The notes beneath the pieces were generated by a model. The model ran no database searches. It saw only the letters and a list, made by a program, of their open reading frames with translations, and had not been told where the DNA came from. Positions 34,846 through 43,532 of a stretch of 64,000 bases of DNA are shown here, piece by piece. The position numbers and the translations under genes were made by a program. The number at the start of each line of letters is the position of its first letter. Position 1 is the stretch's first letter. Source of the DNA: Methylocystis sp. (GTDB lineage: Bacteria; Pseudomonadota; Alphaproteobacteria; Rhizobiales; Beijerinckiaceae); contig JADCCX010000059.1 of the NCBI GenBank assembly GCA_020252485.1, forward strand, positions 91,886 through 155,885. Reading direction: 5' to 3'.

Positions 34846-35730
34846 TCACGCATAATGCACGCGCTTTTCGACATATCGGAATTGAACGAAGGTCAGTGAG
34901 ACGACGAGCACCATCAGCACGATCGATTGCGCGGCGGCCATGGAATAATCGAGCCCCTTGAACCCGTCCGAATAGATCTTGAAGACCATCAGATCCGTCG
35001 CCCGGGCCGGTCCGCCGCCGGTGATGATGTCGACGATCCCGAAACTGTCGACGAAGCTTTCGGTGATGTTGATGACCAGCAGGAAGAAGAAGGTCGGCGC
35101 CAGCAGCGGCAATTGCAGATCCCAGAGTCGGCGCAGCACGCCTGCTCCGTCCATGGCGGCCGCTTCCGTGATGGTGCGCGGGATCGCCTGCAGGCCGGCG
35201 AGGAAGAAGATGAAGCTGTAGGCGATCATCTTCCAGGAATTGGCGATGACGATGAGGATGAAGGCGTCCAGGCCGTCGAGCGCCGGATTCCACAGGTTGG
35301 GAAACACCTTGTTGATCGAGGAGACGAAGCCCGCATCCGGCGCGAAGATGAAGCGGAAGGCGAGGCCGACCGCCGGTGCAGCGATGGCGTAGGGCCAGAA
35401 ATAGACAAAGCGGTAGACGCGGTAGCCTGCCAGCTGCCGGTCGACAAAACTCGCCAGCAGCAGCGCCATCACCATCGTCAGCGTTGTCGAGCTGAGCGCG
35501 AAGAGGATCGATACGCGAACGGAATTCCAGTAAAGCTTGTCGGAGAAGACCGTCTCGAAGTTCTGCAGGCCGACGAACTGGGTGGCGCCGCCGAAGGGAG
35601 CCTCCAGCGTCAAAGCCCAGAACAAGGATTGCGCCGCCGGCCAATAGAAGAAGATGAAGACGAGGATCAGCTGCGGCGCGATCAGCGCAAAGGCGAGCCA
35701 GGTCGATTTGAAGGTGGCGCGGCGGTCCAT
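34846..35730 (-). CDS. ugpA: sn-glycerol-3-phosphate ABC transporter permease UgpA
   Basis: 294 residues. Six membrane helices; N-terminal KSTWLAFALIAPQLILVFIFFYWPAAQSLFWA is the MalF/UgpA-type first helix, and the EAA loop is EAAAMDGAGVLRRLWDLQLP. The ATG at 35730 is taken; the open frame extends to a TTG at 35754 without a better ribosome site. It partners with UgpE to form the channel. UgpB is encoded 72 bases upstream. Confidence 0.92.
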   Translation of the reverse strand: MDRRATFKSTWLAFALIAPQLILVFIFFYWPAAQSLFWALTLEAPFGGATQFVGLQNFETVFSDKLYWNSVRVSILFALSSTTLTMVMALLLASFVDRQLAGYRVYRFVYFWPYAIAAPAVGLAFRFIFAPDAGFVSSINKVFPNLWNPALDGLDAFILIVIANSWKMIAYSFIFFLAGLQAIPRTITEAAAMDGAGVLRRLWDLQLPLLAPTFFFLLVINITESFVDSFGIVDIITGGGPARATDLMVFKIYSDGFKGLDYSMAAAQSIVLMVLVVSLTFVQFRYVEKRVHYA

Positions 35731-35802
35731 GCTCGCTCTTTCATCAACGAACAATCCCCGAGGCCGGAAGCCCCGGGGATCGGTTAACCTTGAGCCTGAT
35801 GA

Positions 35803-37149
35803 TCAGGGAAGCTGCTTGCCGCGGAAGGTCTGCTCGAAGCGCCGCAGGATGCCGTTCGAACGGCTGACAGCCTCGTCGAGCGCCGCCTGCATATCCTTCT
35901 TGCCGGTGAAGGCCGCTTCAAGCTCGGAGCGGATCTCGGCCCGGATCTGCGTGAAATTGCCGAGGCGGATGCCGCGCGAGATCGGCGTCGGCGGCGTGAA
36001 GGTCAGCGACTGCATGGCGATCTCGCGGCCCTGCTTGTCCGGCTGGCCGTAGAAGCCTTCGTTATCGAGCGCCTTGAAAGCCGATTGCGTGATCGGGATG
36101 TAGCCGGTCACTGTCGGCATCCATTTCACCTCAGGCGTTGACAGGACGAAGTCGAGGAAGGCCGCAGCCGCCTCGTATTCTTCCTTGGACTTGCCGGCCA
36201 TCACCCAGAGCGAGGCGCCGCCGACGAGGCTGTTCTTGCGCTCGGTTCCAGCATAGACCGGGAGCATGCCGACGCCCCAGTTGAGACCCTGCTTCGCGGT
36301 AGAATGCATGACGCCGTGGTTGGCGACGGAGGAAAGCATCGTCGAGCACGAGCCATCGGCGAAGGCCTGGAGGATCGTCTTGCCGGTCTGGGCCGTCTGG
36401 ATCTTGGCCGCGCCCTCGTCGAGCAGCTTCTTCCAGTCCTTCATGTAGTCGGCAAACTTTGTCTTGTTGAAGGTCATTTCGGCATCGAGGCCGTCGTAGC
36501 CGTTGTTGCGGGTGGCGATCGGCAGGTTGTGGATCGCCGAGAATTGCTCCAGCGGCATCCATGTATCGAAATCGAAGCAGAAGCCGGTTTCGGCATGGCC
36601 GCCCGCCTTGATCTTGCGGACGGTGTCGAACCAGGATTCGATGGTCTTCGGCGCCTCGTTCTGCCCAACCTTCGCGAAGTGATCCTTGTTGAAATAGAGG
36701 AGCGCGGTCGAGGAATTGTAGGGGAAGGACCACATCTCGCCCTTCGAGGTCGCGTAGTAATTCGAGATGCCGGGGAAGAAATCGTCCCACTTCACCTTCA
36801 TGTTGAAGTCCTTGACGAAGTTCACGGCATTGTAGGTCGCGCCGGAGAGCATGAAGTTCACCGTGCCCGCGTCGTAGATCTGCACGATCGTCGGGTGCTG
36901 CCTGGAGCGGAAAGCGGCGATGGTGTTCTGCTCAGCCTTGTCGTACCCGCCCTGTCCGGTGCAGACGGCCTCGAACCTGGTCTGGCTGTCGTTGAAGCGC
37001 TTGCAATGCAGCGCCATGACCTCGCCGAGCTGGCCAGTGAGTCCGTACCAGTAGTCGAACTTGACGCGGTTCTGCGCGCTGGCGGCACTTGCGCCGGCAA
37101 TCGTTGCAATCGCGGAGAGTCCTGCCGCGACAAGCGTTCTGCTGTTCAT
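35803..37149 (-). CDS. ugpB: sn-glycerol-3-phosphate-binding periplasmic protein UgpB
   Basis: 448 residues, signal peptide ending near ASAQN (about residue 26). Family 1 solute-binding protein with VKFDYWYGLTGQLGEVMALHCKRFNDSQ at the mature start, closely following the UgpB pattern (W-YG-L-G, FN), then PYNSSTALLYFNKD and AGGHAETGFCFDFDTWMPLEQFSA. It captures glycerol-3-phosphate and glycerophosphodiesters. It is the first gene of ugpBAEC, with ribosome site GGGAG before the ATG and a three-unit Pho-box-like array 82 bases upstream. Confidence 0.93.
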   Translation of the reverse strand: MNSRTLVAAGLSAIATIAGASAASAQNRVKFDYWYGLTGQLGEVMALHCKRFNDSQTRFEAVCTGQGGYDKAEQNTIAAFRSRQHPTIVQIYDAGTVNFMLSGATYNAVNFVKDFNMKVKWDDFFPGISNYYATSKGEMWSFPYNSSTALLYFNKDHFAKVGQNEAPKTIESWFDTVRKIKAGGHAETGFCFDFDTWMPLEQFSAIHNLPIATRNNGYDGLDAEMTFNKTKFADYMKDWKKLLDEGAAKIQTAQTGKTILQAFADGSCSTMLSSVANHGVMHSTAKQGLNWGVGMLPVYAGTERKNSLVGGASLWVMAGKSKEEYEAAAAFLDFVLSTPEVKWMPTVTGYIPITQSAFKALDNEGFYGQPDKQGREIAMQSLTFTPPTPISRGIRLGNFTQIRAEIRSELEAAFTGKKDMQAALDEAVSRSNGILRRFEQTFRGKQLP

Positions 37150-37231
37150 AATGATGCTCCCGGGAAATGGACGCCAGGCGACAGGTTGTCGGCTAAGCCC
37201 CGAGCTTCTAGGAAGCGATCTTGAAGGCCAT

Positions 37232-37260
37232 GTGACGGACCCGTTACAGTTAGGTGACGC
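37232..37260 (-). promoter_or_regulatory. Three-unit Pho box upstream of ugpB
   Basis: Read on the minus strand: GCGTCAC-ctaa-CTGTAAC-gggt-CCGTCAC. There are three heptamers resembling CTGTCAT, each separated by four bases, an exact 11-bp period. This is the arrangement bound by PhoB, and ugp operons are PhoB targets in enterobacteria and rhizobia. It is 82 bases upstream of the ugpB ATG. Confidence 0.75.
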
Positions 37261-37400
37261 CGGTCAAGGAGCCGGCCGATCCGCTTGCTTGTCTGCGATG
37301 CTCTGCGCTACCGAAGCCTGCCGCCGGGGACGGTTCCGCGACAGCGCCGGCCATCGGCGCCCGGACCGCTCCGGCCCGCAATGCAGCAAGATGGATTTCA

Positions 37401-38876
37401 ATGCGCAGGCTTGTGAAGAGAATTGCGAAATGGGGGCTGTTCGCGGCCGCCGGCATTGTTCTGCTGGTCTCGGCGGTGCGCATCTACCAGGCGCAGACGG
37501 GTCCCGCGCTCTCCCGCTGGCACACCTACGTCCCGCAGGAGATGCGCCGCGCTGATATCGAGAAGAGCGACTGGGCCGCCTATCTCAAGGCGGAAGAGCG
37601 GCTCTTCCAGGAGATGAACGCTGAGGTGACGCAGAAGCTGGGCCCGGACGAGCGCGTGATCACCAGCCGCTATTTCGAGGGCAGTCCCGTCTATCCCGGC
37701 CGCTTCAGCGTCGATTGGAACCGCTCCTTCCAGCTCGAGCCGGCGGGCGAGCCGGCGGGCGCGGTGGTGCTTCTGCACGGGCTGACGGATTCCCCCTTCA
37801 GCCTGCGCCATGTCGCGCTGCATTACCGCGAGAATGGCTTCGCCGCGCTCGGCATCCGCCTGCCGGCCCACGGCACGGTTCCGGCGGCGCTGACGGATAT
37901 CGTCTGGCAGGATTGGCTCGCCGCGGCGCATCTCGCGATGCGCGAGGCCCGCAGGCGCGTGGGACCGGGCAAGCCCGTGCATATCGTCGGCTATTCCAAC
38001 GGCGGGGCGCTTGCCGTCATGCAGACCCTGGAGGCGCTGGAGACGCCGTCGCTCGCGCGCGCCGACAGGGTGATCCTCGTCTCGCCGATGATCGGCGTCA
38101 CGGAATTCGCCCGCTTCGCCGGGCTGGCGGCGCTGCCCGCCATCTTTCCGGCCTTCGCCAAGGCGGCATGGCTCAGCATTCTGCCGGAGTTCAATCCGTT
38201 CAAGTATAATTCCTTCCCGGTGAAGGCCGCGCGGGAATCCTTCAGGCTCACCCAGGCGCTGCAGGGGAGGGTGCGCGCGCACGCCCGCAACGGCCGCCTT
38301 GAGGACATGCCTCCCGTGCTGACCTTCCAGTCGGCGCTGGACCATACCGTCCAGACCTCCGCGATCATCTCGGCGCTCTATGACCGCCTGCCGGCCAATG
38401 GCAGCGAACTCGTGCTCTTCGACGTTAACCGGGCGGCGAAGCTCGGGCCGTTGCTGCGGCCGGCGAGCGAGACGTTTCTGGCCCGCGTGGTGCCCGCCGC
38501 GCCGCGGCCCTACCGCGTCAGCATCGTGACCAACACCCCTGCGGATCGTCTTGACGTGGCCGTGCGCGTCACGGAGGCCGGCGCGACGGGCGAGACGGTG
38601 CAGCCGCTCGCTATGGTCTACCCGCGGCAGATGTATTCGCTGTCGCATATCGCCGTGCCGTTTCCGCCCGGCGACGGGCTCTACGGCTCGGCCCCCGACG
38701 ACAAGGATGCCTTCGGCGTCCAGCTCGGCGTCGTCGCCTCACGGGGCGAAATGGGCGCGCTGATCCTGTCGATGGATACGCTGATGCGCGCCAGCGACAA
38801 TCCGTTCTTTCCCTTCGTGCTGGAGAAGCTCACGCAGGGCATCCGGGCTTCCGGCGTTCCGCCGAAAGCGCCCTGA
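37401..38876 (+). CDS. Membrane-anchored alpha/beta hydrolase
   Basis: 491 residues. An N-terminal membrane anchor (about 11-29), then an alpha/beta hydrolase domain with oxyanion loop LLHGLTDSP (125-132), nucleophile elbow GYSNGG (S199), and a likely acid/histidine in the SALDHTVQT region (about 310-315). The C-terminal 130 residues are predicted beta-rich. The start at 37401 gives a natural anchor; the upstream extension is not supported. A lysophospholipase- or esterase-like function is likely, substrate unknown. It is divergent from ugpB across an intergenic region with the Pho box. Confidence 0.78.
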   Translation: MRRLVKRIAKWGLFAAAGIVLLVSAVRIYQAQTGPALSRWHTYVPQEMRRADIEKSDWAAYLKAEERLFQEMNAEVTQKLGPDERVITSRYFEGSPVYPGRFSVDWNRSFQLEPAGEPAGAVVLLHGLTDSPFSLRHVALHYRENGFAALGIRLPAHGTVPAALTDIVWQDWLAAAHLAMREARRRVGPGKPVHIVGYSNGGALAVMQTLEALETPSLARADRVILVSPMIGVTEFARFAGLAALPAIFPAFAKAAWLSILPEFNPFKYNSFPVKAARESFRLTQALQGRVRAHARNGRLEDMPPVLTFQSALDHTVQTSAIISALYDRLPANGSELVLFDVNRAAKLGPLLRPASETFLARVVPAAPRPYRVSIVTNTPADRLDVAVRVTEAGATGETVQPLAMVYPRQMYSLSHIAVPFPPGDGLYGSAPDDKDAFGVQLGVVASRGEMGALILSMDTLMRASDNPFFPFVLEKLTQGIRASGVPPKAP

Positions 38877-38895
38877 CCGGGCGGCCCGCGGGGCT

Positions 38896-39987
38896 TTACG
38901 GCGTAGCTTCGTCCGGCGCTCCGCCCAGCAGATGCGCCAGCCAGCGGGTCCGCTCGTGCTGATCGCAGAAGGTCAGGATGGCGATGGTGATCGGCACGCC
39001 GATGAAGGCGCCGAACAGGCCCCACAGATAGGTCCAGAAGAAGATCGCGAACAGCACGAGGAAGGGCGACATCGAGAGAACGTTGCCCGAAACACGGGGC
39101 TCGATGTAGCTGCCCACGACAAACTGGATGATGTTCAGCGCCACGAACAGCATGGCCGCCGATTGCCAGTGCTGGAACTCGACGATGGCGACCACGGAAG
39201 GGAACAGTGTCGCGATCATGGGCCCGAGGAAGGGAATGTAGTTCAGGACAAAGGCGATGACGCCCCATTCCTTGGCCAGCGGCAGGCCTGTGGCCCAGGC
39301 GGCTGCATAGACCAGAAGCCCGGTGATGACGCTCATCTGCGTGCGCACCACCATGTAGCGGCGGATCTTCTCGCCGGTGATCCGGCTGCCGTCCATCAGC
39401 ACGCGGCCGACATCCGGATTGCCCATGGTTTTGATCTTGCGGGCGAAATCGTTCACCTCCGGCAATCCCAGGAAAACATAGACGAACACGACAACCCAGA
39501 AGCTCATCGTCGTATTCAACCGGCCGGTGACCGTCTGGATGATGCCGATGACGGAACCGACGTTGAAATGATCAGCCCAGATGGCGGCGACGGCGACGCC
39601 ATGCCCTTCCAGCCAGAGGGCGAGCTGATCATAGGCCGCCTGGAAACGGGCGGTGTCATTGATGATCCAGCGCGCCACACGGCCGAAGGCCCAGAGGACC
39701 AGCGAGCCGAACAGCGCGAAGACGACGAGCAGCACCGCCAATGTCACGATCAGGGCAAGGCTGCGGGGCAGGGCGGCTTGCAGCCTGCACTGGAGCGGCC
39801 AGAGCATGGCGATGATGAGGAAGGCGAGCGCCATGGGCGCAAACACCGAGCTTGCAACAGTCATGGCCGCGCAGACCGCGACGGCCGCGATCAGGATGGT
39901 GGCCGCTCCGGCAAACCGGTCGGTGCTCATCGGGGGCCTGTCATGGTCTGTGGTTTCCTTCAGTCGCATATTGGTCATGACAACCAC
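38896..39987 (-). CDS. AI-2E family transporter (PF01594 type)
   Basis: 363 residues with about eight membrane helices. The conserved C-terminal half contains GVIAFVLNYIPFLGPMIA and SGNVLSMSPFLVLFAIFFWTYLWGLFGAFIGVPI, diagnostic of the AI-2E/PerM family. Members include autoinducer exporters and Na+/H+ antiporters, so the substrate is open. The start may be GTG 39987 or ATG 39978/39930. It follows the patatin gene by 17 bases in the same direction. Confidence 0.88.
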   Translation of the reverse strand: MVVMTNMRLKETTDHDRPPMSTDRFAGAATILIAAVAVCAAMTVASSVFAPMALAFLIIAMLWPLQCRLQAALPRSLALIVTLAVLLVVFALFGSLVLWAFGRVARWIINDTARFQAAYDQLALWLEGHGVAVAAIWADHFNVGSVIGIIQTVTGRLNTTMSFWVVVFVYVFLGLPEVNDFARKIKTMGNPDVGRVLMDGSRITGEKIRRYMVVRTQMSVITGLLVYAAAWATGLPLAKEWGVIAFVLNYIPFLGPMIATLFPSVVAIVEFQHWQSAAMLFVALNIIQFVVGSYIEPRVSGNVLSMSPFLVLFAIFFWTYLWGLFGAFIGVPITIAILTFCDQHERTRWLAHLLGGAPDEATP

Positions 39988-40004
39988 GTGACGCTTTCCC
40001 GCTA

Positions 40005-41072
40005 TCAGACGCCGACAAGCAATTCGTCGAAATCAATGGTCGTCTCCCGGCGGCCGAGGTCATCCCCATGCTCGGCGAGGAACGCTTCCGCCGTGCGGCG
40101 GCCCTCGTCGCGCAGCATGGTGAGGAAAGCCCATTCGGCATTGAGCTTCGAGGAATAGCCGAGGTCGTTCATCGTCGGGCTGGCGATGCGGTGGACGCGC
40201 ATCGCCGCCATCCGCGCGGCTTCGCCATCTGGGACATGCTCCATCGTCCGCAGCAGCGCCATGGCCCGCAACTCCTTGATCAGCACGGCATTGAAGGAGA
40301 TTTCATTAAGCCGGCTAATGATATCGCTGGCTGAGCGCGGGGTTTCGTCGCGGGCGATCGGATTGATCTGGACCAGGATCGTGTCGATCGACCGGCATTC
40401 GCGGATCAGCGGCGCCATCGTCGGATTGCCGGAATAGCCGCCGTCCCAGTAAGGCTCGCCATCGATCATCACCGCCTGGAACATCGAAGGCAGGCAGGCC
40501 GAGGCCAGCAGGACGTCGATGGTCAGTTCGGGGTTCCTGAACACCCGCCCGCGGCCTGTATGCACATTGGTGGCCGTCACGAACAGCTTGATTGGACCAT
40601 TGGCCACGCGTTCGAAATCGACCACCTCGGACAGGATAGGCGTGAGCGGATTGGCGCCCATCGGGTTGAGGTCATAGGGCGAGAAAACGCGCGACATCAT
40701 GTCGGCCGCCAGGAACATGGGTGAATTGTCGAGCGACCAGCGACCCAGCAGGACATCGAGCGGGCTGCGCTGGAAGGGGCTGAAGCGGGCCCCGTCCGAG
40801 ACCTTGCGCCAGAAGGTCTCCAGCGCTTCACGGGCGGCCGGGGCCCCGCCGCTGGCGAAGCCGGAAGCGAGCACGGCCGCGTTCATGGCGCCGGCGGAGG
40901 TGCCGGAGATGCCCTCGATCAGCAGCCAGTCCTCCTCGAGCAGCCGGTCCAGCACGCCCCAGCTGAAGGCGCCATGCGAACCGCCGCCCTGCAGCGCCAG
41001 ATCGATCAGCAACGGCTCGGCGGCGCTTCCCGCGCGTTTCGTTGTTTTTTCACTGGCTTCTTTTCGCGCCAT
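40005..41072 (-). CDS. Patatin-like phospholipase
   Basis: 355 residues. Oxyanion motif GGGSHGAF (29-36), nucleophile GTSAG (S59) and catalytic aspartate in WDGGYSG (D210) give the complete Ser-Asp dyad of the RssA/patatin family. No signal peptide, so intracellular or membrane-peripheral acyl hydrolase activity. ATG 41072 is chosen because AAGGGG lies upstream; a TTG at 41096 lacks support. It lies between the unrecognised membrane protein (30 bases upstream) and an AI-2E family protein (17 bases downstream), probably one transcript. Confidence 0.9.
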   Translation of the reverse strand: MARKEASEKTTKRAGSAAEPLLIDLALQGGGSHGAFSWGVLDRLLEEDWLLIEGISGTSAGAMNAAVLASGFASGGAPAAREALETFWRKVSDGARFSPFQRSPLDVLLGRWSLDNSPMFLAADMMSRVFSPYDLNPMGANPLTPILSEVVDFERVANGPIKLFVTATNVHTGRGRVFRNPELTIDVLLASACLPSMFQAVMIDGEPYWDGGYSGNPTMAPLIRECRSIDTILVQINPIARDETPRSASDIISRLNEISFNAVLIKELRAMALLRTMEHVPDGEAARMAAMRVHRIASPTMNDLGYSSKLNAEWAFLTMLRDEGRRTAEAFLAEHGDDLGRRETTIDFDELLVGV

Positions 41073-41102
41073 CTGAGCCCCTTCGGTCGGTCCCAATATG
41101 CT

Positions 41103-42791
41103 TCACCGCGACCTGACCAGCCCGGAGAAGCCGGCGACGGCCAGAAGCGTCAGGAACCAGCCCACGATTGTGTGAAAGTAAAAATATCTGAGGGCCAATC
41201 CGCCCCAAGGCTTCGCCGGGTCCGGCCGCCAGAATGACTTCTGGTCGAGCTCCATGACGCCAAAGAGCGCATCGAGCGAATACATCCACGGGTTGAAGTC
41301 GGGATAGCTGCTCGCCTCGTGCTGGGCGCGGAAGCAGTCGAGCTGCGATTGCCCCGGCGCGGCGCGGCCTCGCACGGATTGTTGCCCGGCCAGCAGGAAA
41401 CGCTCATCATTCGTGGCCACGCCGCACATCGTCCAGTCCGGCGAGCGCAGCACGACCGCGCTGGCGGGTTTGAAGGCGCTTTGGCTCTCGGCGAAGCTGA
41501 AGACCGCCACGCCCAGGCCCCAGAAGAAAATCAGCCAGACGAACGCCAGCAACGGCTGACGGCCGTAGCGGACGGTGACGGCGAGCGTCGCGTCCATCAG
41601 CCAGAGGAGGCCGCGCAGCAGGGGATTGCGGGCGCGCTGGCGCCGTGCGTGGCGCTGCAGTCGCTCCTTGGTGATGAGAACGGCCCGCGCGTCCTCGTCA
41701 TGGCCCATGCTCTCGAAGACCTTGGCCAGCTGTTCGTAGGGCTGCGGCCAGAAATCCTGGCCCCAGCGTTCCGGGTTTTGCCGGCCGAGCCATTCGATCC
41801 GGCTGTCGGCATCCACCGAGCCGCCGATGAAGGCGTTGTAGAGGCAGCGGTTGAGCAGGATATCGCCCTGGCCGGGCCAGCAGGCGAGCTCGTCGTGGAA
41901 GGCTCCGATGCTCGCCCCCGAAAGGTCGAAGGTGCCGGATATCGCGGCCTCGCCGCGCAGAAAAAAGCCGCCGTCGATGACGGCGCGGTTGATCTGCAAG
42001 GCGTCATGGCCGGGATTGACGAGCCTGGCGCCGGTGAATTCGGCATCACCCTCGACATGGGCGCCGATCATGCGGATTTCGCCCTGCACCTCGGCGGATC
42101 TGAACTGGACGCTGCCTTGCACCTCGATGCCTTCGGCATTCACCGCGACACGTTCGGGATGGATGATTGTGCTTGTCGAGGCGTTGAGGTCGATGCCAAG
42201 ACGGGCGCCGAACAGCGAGATGCCGCCGCTCACATTGGCGCCGCGCAGCAGCACGCTGAGCGCGACAAGCGCATCGGCATCCAGCGCGGTCCCTCCCTCA
42301 CAGATAAGCGATGCGCCGTCACAGCGCAGGCTGGCGCCCAGTTTGCAGCCCGGCATGACGACGGCGCCCGTCACGGTAGCGCCGAGCAGCGACAGGCCGC
42401 CCCTGATCTCCAGCCCGTCGGCGATGAGACCCGGCATGGTCGATCCGTCGAACTGGACGCTGTCGATGATGGCGGCGCTCAGCACCGGCGCCCGGGTCAG
42501 CACGCAATGCCTGAGCGCGATCACCATGGGCACGCGGCAGCCTTCGAGATCGAGCACGCCGGTGATCCAGGCACCGGAGATGCGGACGCCCTTCTCATGC
42601 GGATAGACGCCGTCGCCGCCGCCGAGCAGCAGGAAGCGCAGGAGCTCGGCCCGGACGATCCTGTCCGGCGCCGCTTCTTCCGGACGCCGTCCGTCCCCGA
42701 TCCGGTCGAATGTGCCGCTGTTGAGCCCGTCAATAATGTCGGACTCGGCCGGCGTCAGCGGATGGAAATCGGCGAGGCTGACGGTGCTCAT
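41103..42791 (-). CDS. Unrecognised membrane protein with N-terminal beta-helix-like repeat region
   Basis: 562 residues. Residues ~60-330 form repeating short beta segments, each about 20 residues (ISGAWITGVLDLEGCR, LEIRGGLSLLGATVTG, IEVQGSVQFRSAEVQG), resembling a pentapeptide-repeat or bactofilin-like beta helix. A linker with basic helices (ITKERLQRHARRQRARNP) follows, then one membrane helix (~415-435), a loop with two cysteines, and a last helix near the C-terminus. I do not recognise the family. Heads a probable operon with the patatin and AI-2E genes. Confidence 0.72.
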   Translation of the reverse strand: MSTVSLADFHPLTPAESDIIDGLNSGTFDRIGDGRRPEEAAPDRIVRAELLRFLLLGGGDGVYPHEKGVRISGAWITGVLDLEGCRVPMVIALRHCVLTRAPVLSAAIIDSVQFDGSTMPGLIADGLEIRGGLSLLGATVTGAVVMPGCKLGASLRCDGASLICEGGTALDADALVALSVLLRGANVSGGISLFGARLGIDLNASTSTIIHPERVAVNAEGIEVQGSVQFRSAEVQGEIRMIGAHVEGDAEFTGARLVNPGHDALQINRAVIDGGFFLRGEAAISGTFDLSGASIGAFHDELACWPGQGDILLNRCLYNAFIGGSVDADSRIEWLGRQNPERWGQDFWPQPYEQLAKVFESMGHDEDARAVLITKERLQRHARRQRARNPLLRGLLWLMDATLAVTVRYGRQPLLAFVWLIFFWGLGVAVFSFAESQSAFKPASAVVLRSPDWTMCGVATNDERFLLAGQQSVRGRAAPGQSQLDCFRAQHEASSYPDFNPWMYSLDALFGVMELDQKSFWRPDPAKPWGGLALRYFYFHTIVGWFLTLLAVAGFSGLVRSR

Positions 42792-42854
42792 GCGCTCCGT
42801 CTCCGCCCGGCAGGGGCAGCAGATGGCCCTGTGGCAGTCAAGTGCCGCCGCTCG

Positions 42855-43376
42855 TCAGGATGTCGGCGGCTGCGCGGCCTTTTGCGCCGCATGCTGGTCA
42901 GCCAGCGCCTCGCGCAGCAACGCCTCCTTGGTCTCGTCATAGGAGGTGTGCACCACCGTGCCGCCCATGCCCTTCAATTCGGCGAGCACCTTGTCGACCG
43001 TGACCTTGCGGACCAGCACGAAAAGGCCGGCGGTGCCGGGCTGCAGCGCCTCGGCGCTCTCCTTCATGAACTTGTCATTGATGCCGACATCCGAGAGCTT
43101 GCCGCTCAGCGCGCCGCTGGCGGCGCCTACGGCGGTGCCGAGCAGGGGATTGAGGAAGATCAGGCCGATCAGGGTGCCCCACATGGCGCCCGATGCGGCG
43201 CCGAGCGCCGTCATGTTCATCAGCTGATTGAGCTTGATGACCCCGGCCTCATCCTTCACGACAACGACGGCGTCGCCCATCTCGATCAGATATTCGCGCT
43301 GCAGCTCAAGCAGCCGCTTTCTGACCTCTTCGGCCTTCTGTTCAGTGGGGAAGGCAAGGAAAACAAGATCGCTCAT
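42855..43376 (-). CDS. DUF1269 family membrane-associated protein
   Basis: 173 residues. The N-terminal ferredoxin-like part (LVFLAFPTEQKAEEVRKRLLEL...GDAVVVVKDEAG), a glycine-rich hydrophobic pair of helices (GALGAASGAMWGTLIGLIFLNPLLGTAVGAASGAL), and a C-terminal domain (GTAGLFVLVRKVTVDKVLAEL) match DUF1269 (PF06897 type). These proteins are small stress-associated membrane proteins of unknown mechanism. It stands alone, 63 bases upstream of the beta-helix protein gene. Confidence 0.87.
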   Translation of the reverse strand: MSDLVFLAFPTEQKAEEVRKRLLELQREYLIEMGDAVVVVKDEAGVIKLNQLMNMTALGAASGAMWGTLIGLIFLNPLLGTAVGAASGALSGKLSDVGINDKFMKESAEALQPGTAGLFVLVRKVTVDKVLAELKGMGGTVVHTSYDETKEALLREALADQHAAQKAAQPPTS

Positions 43377-43471
43377 GATGAACTCCTGGAGTGGTTTGGC
43401 AGCGGGATAAAGCCGCTTGCTGCGGGATTTCAGGCCGCGGCTAGGGCGAGAGGAATAAAACTGTCAAGGGC

Positions 43472-43495
43472 GGGACCGGCCCTATGGCCGGTCCC
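43472..43495 (-). terminator. Hairpin downstream of the AbgT-family gene
   Basis: GGGACCGGCC-ctat-GGCCGGTCCC is a perfect 10-bp stem. On the minus strand it follows the AbgT stop (43533) by 37 bases, and the next bases include a run of Ts (complement of AATAAAA), which fits a rho-independent terminator. A second stem (CCGCCTG/CAGGCGG, 43502-43523) sits between. Confidence 0.65.
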
Positions 43496-43532
43496 TTCGC
43501 TTTGCCGCCTGCCGATCGACAGGCGGAGGTTT

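Noticed and set aside
33353..35644. A 763-residue minus-strand frame across ugpC, ugpE and ugpA.
   Set aside because: It is a different frame from the three intact transporter genes and shows no domains.
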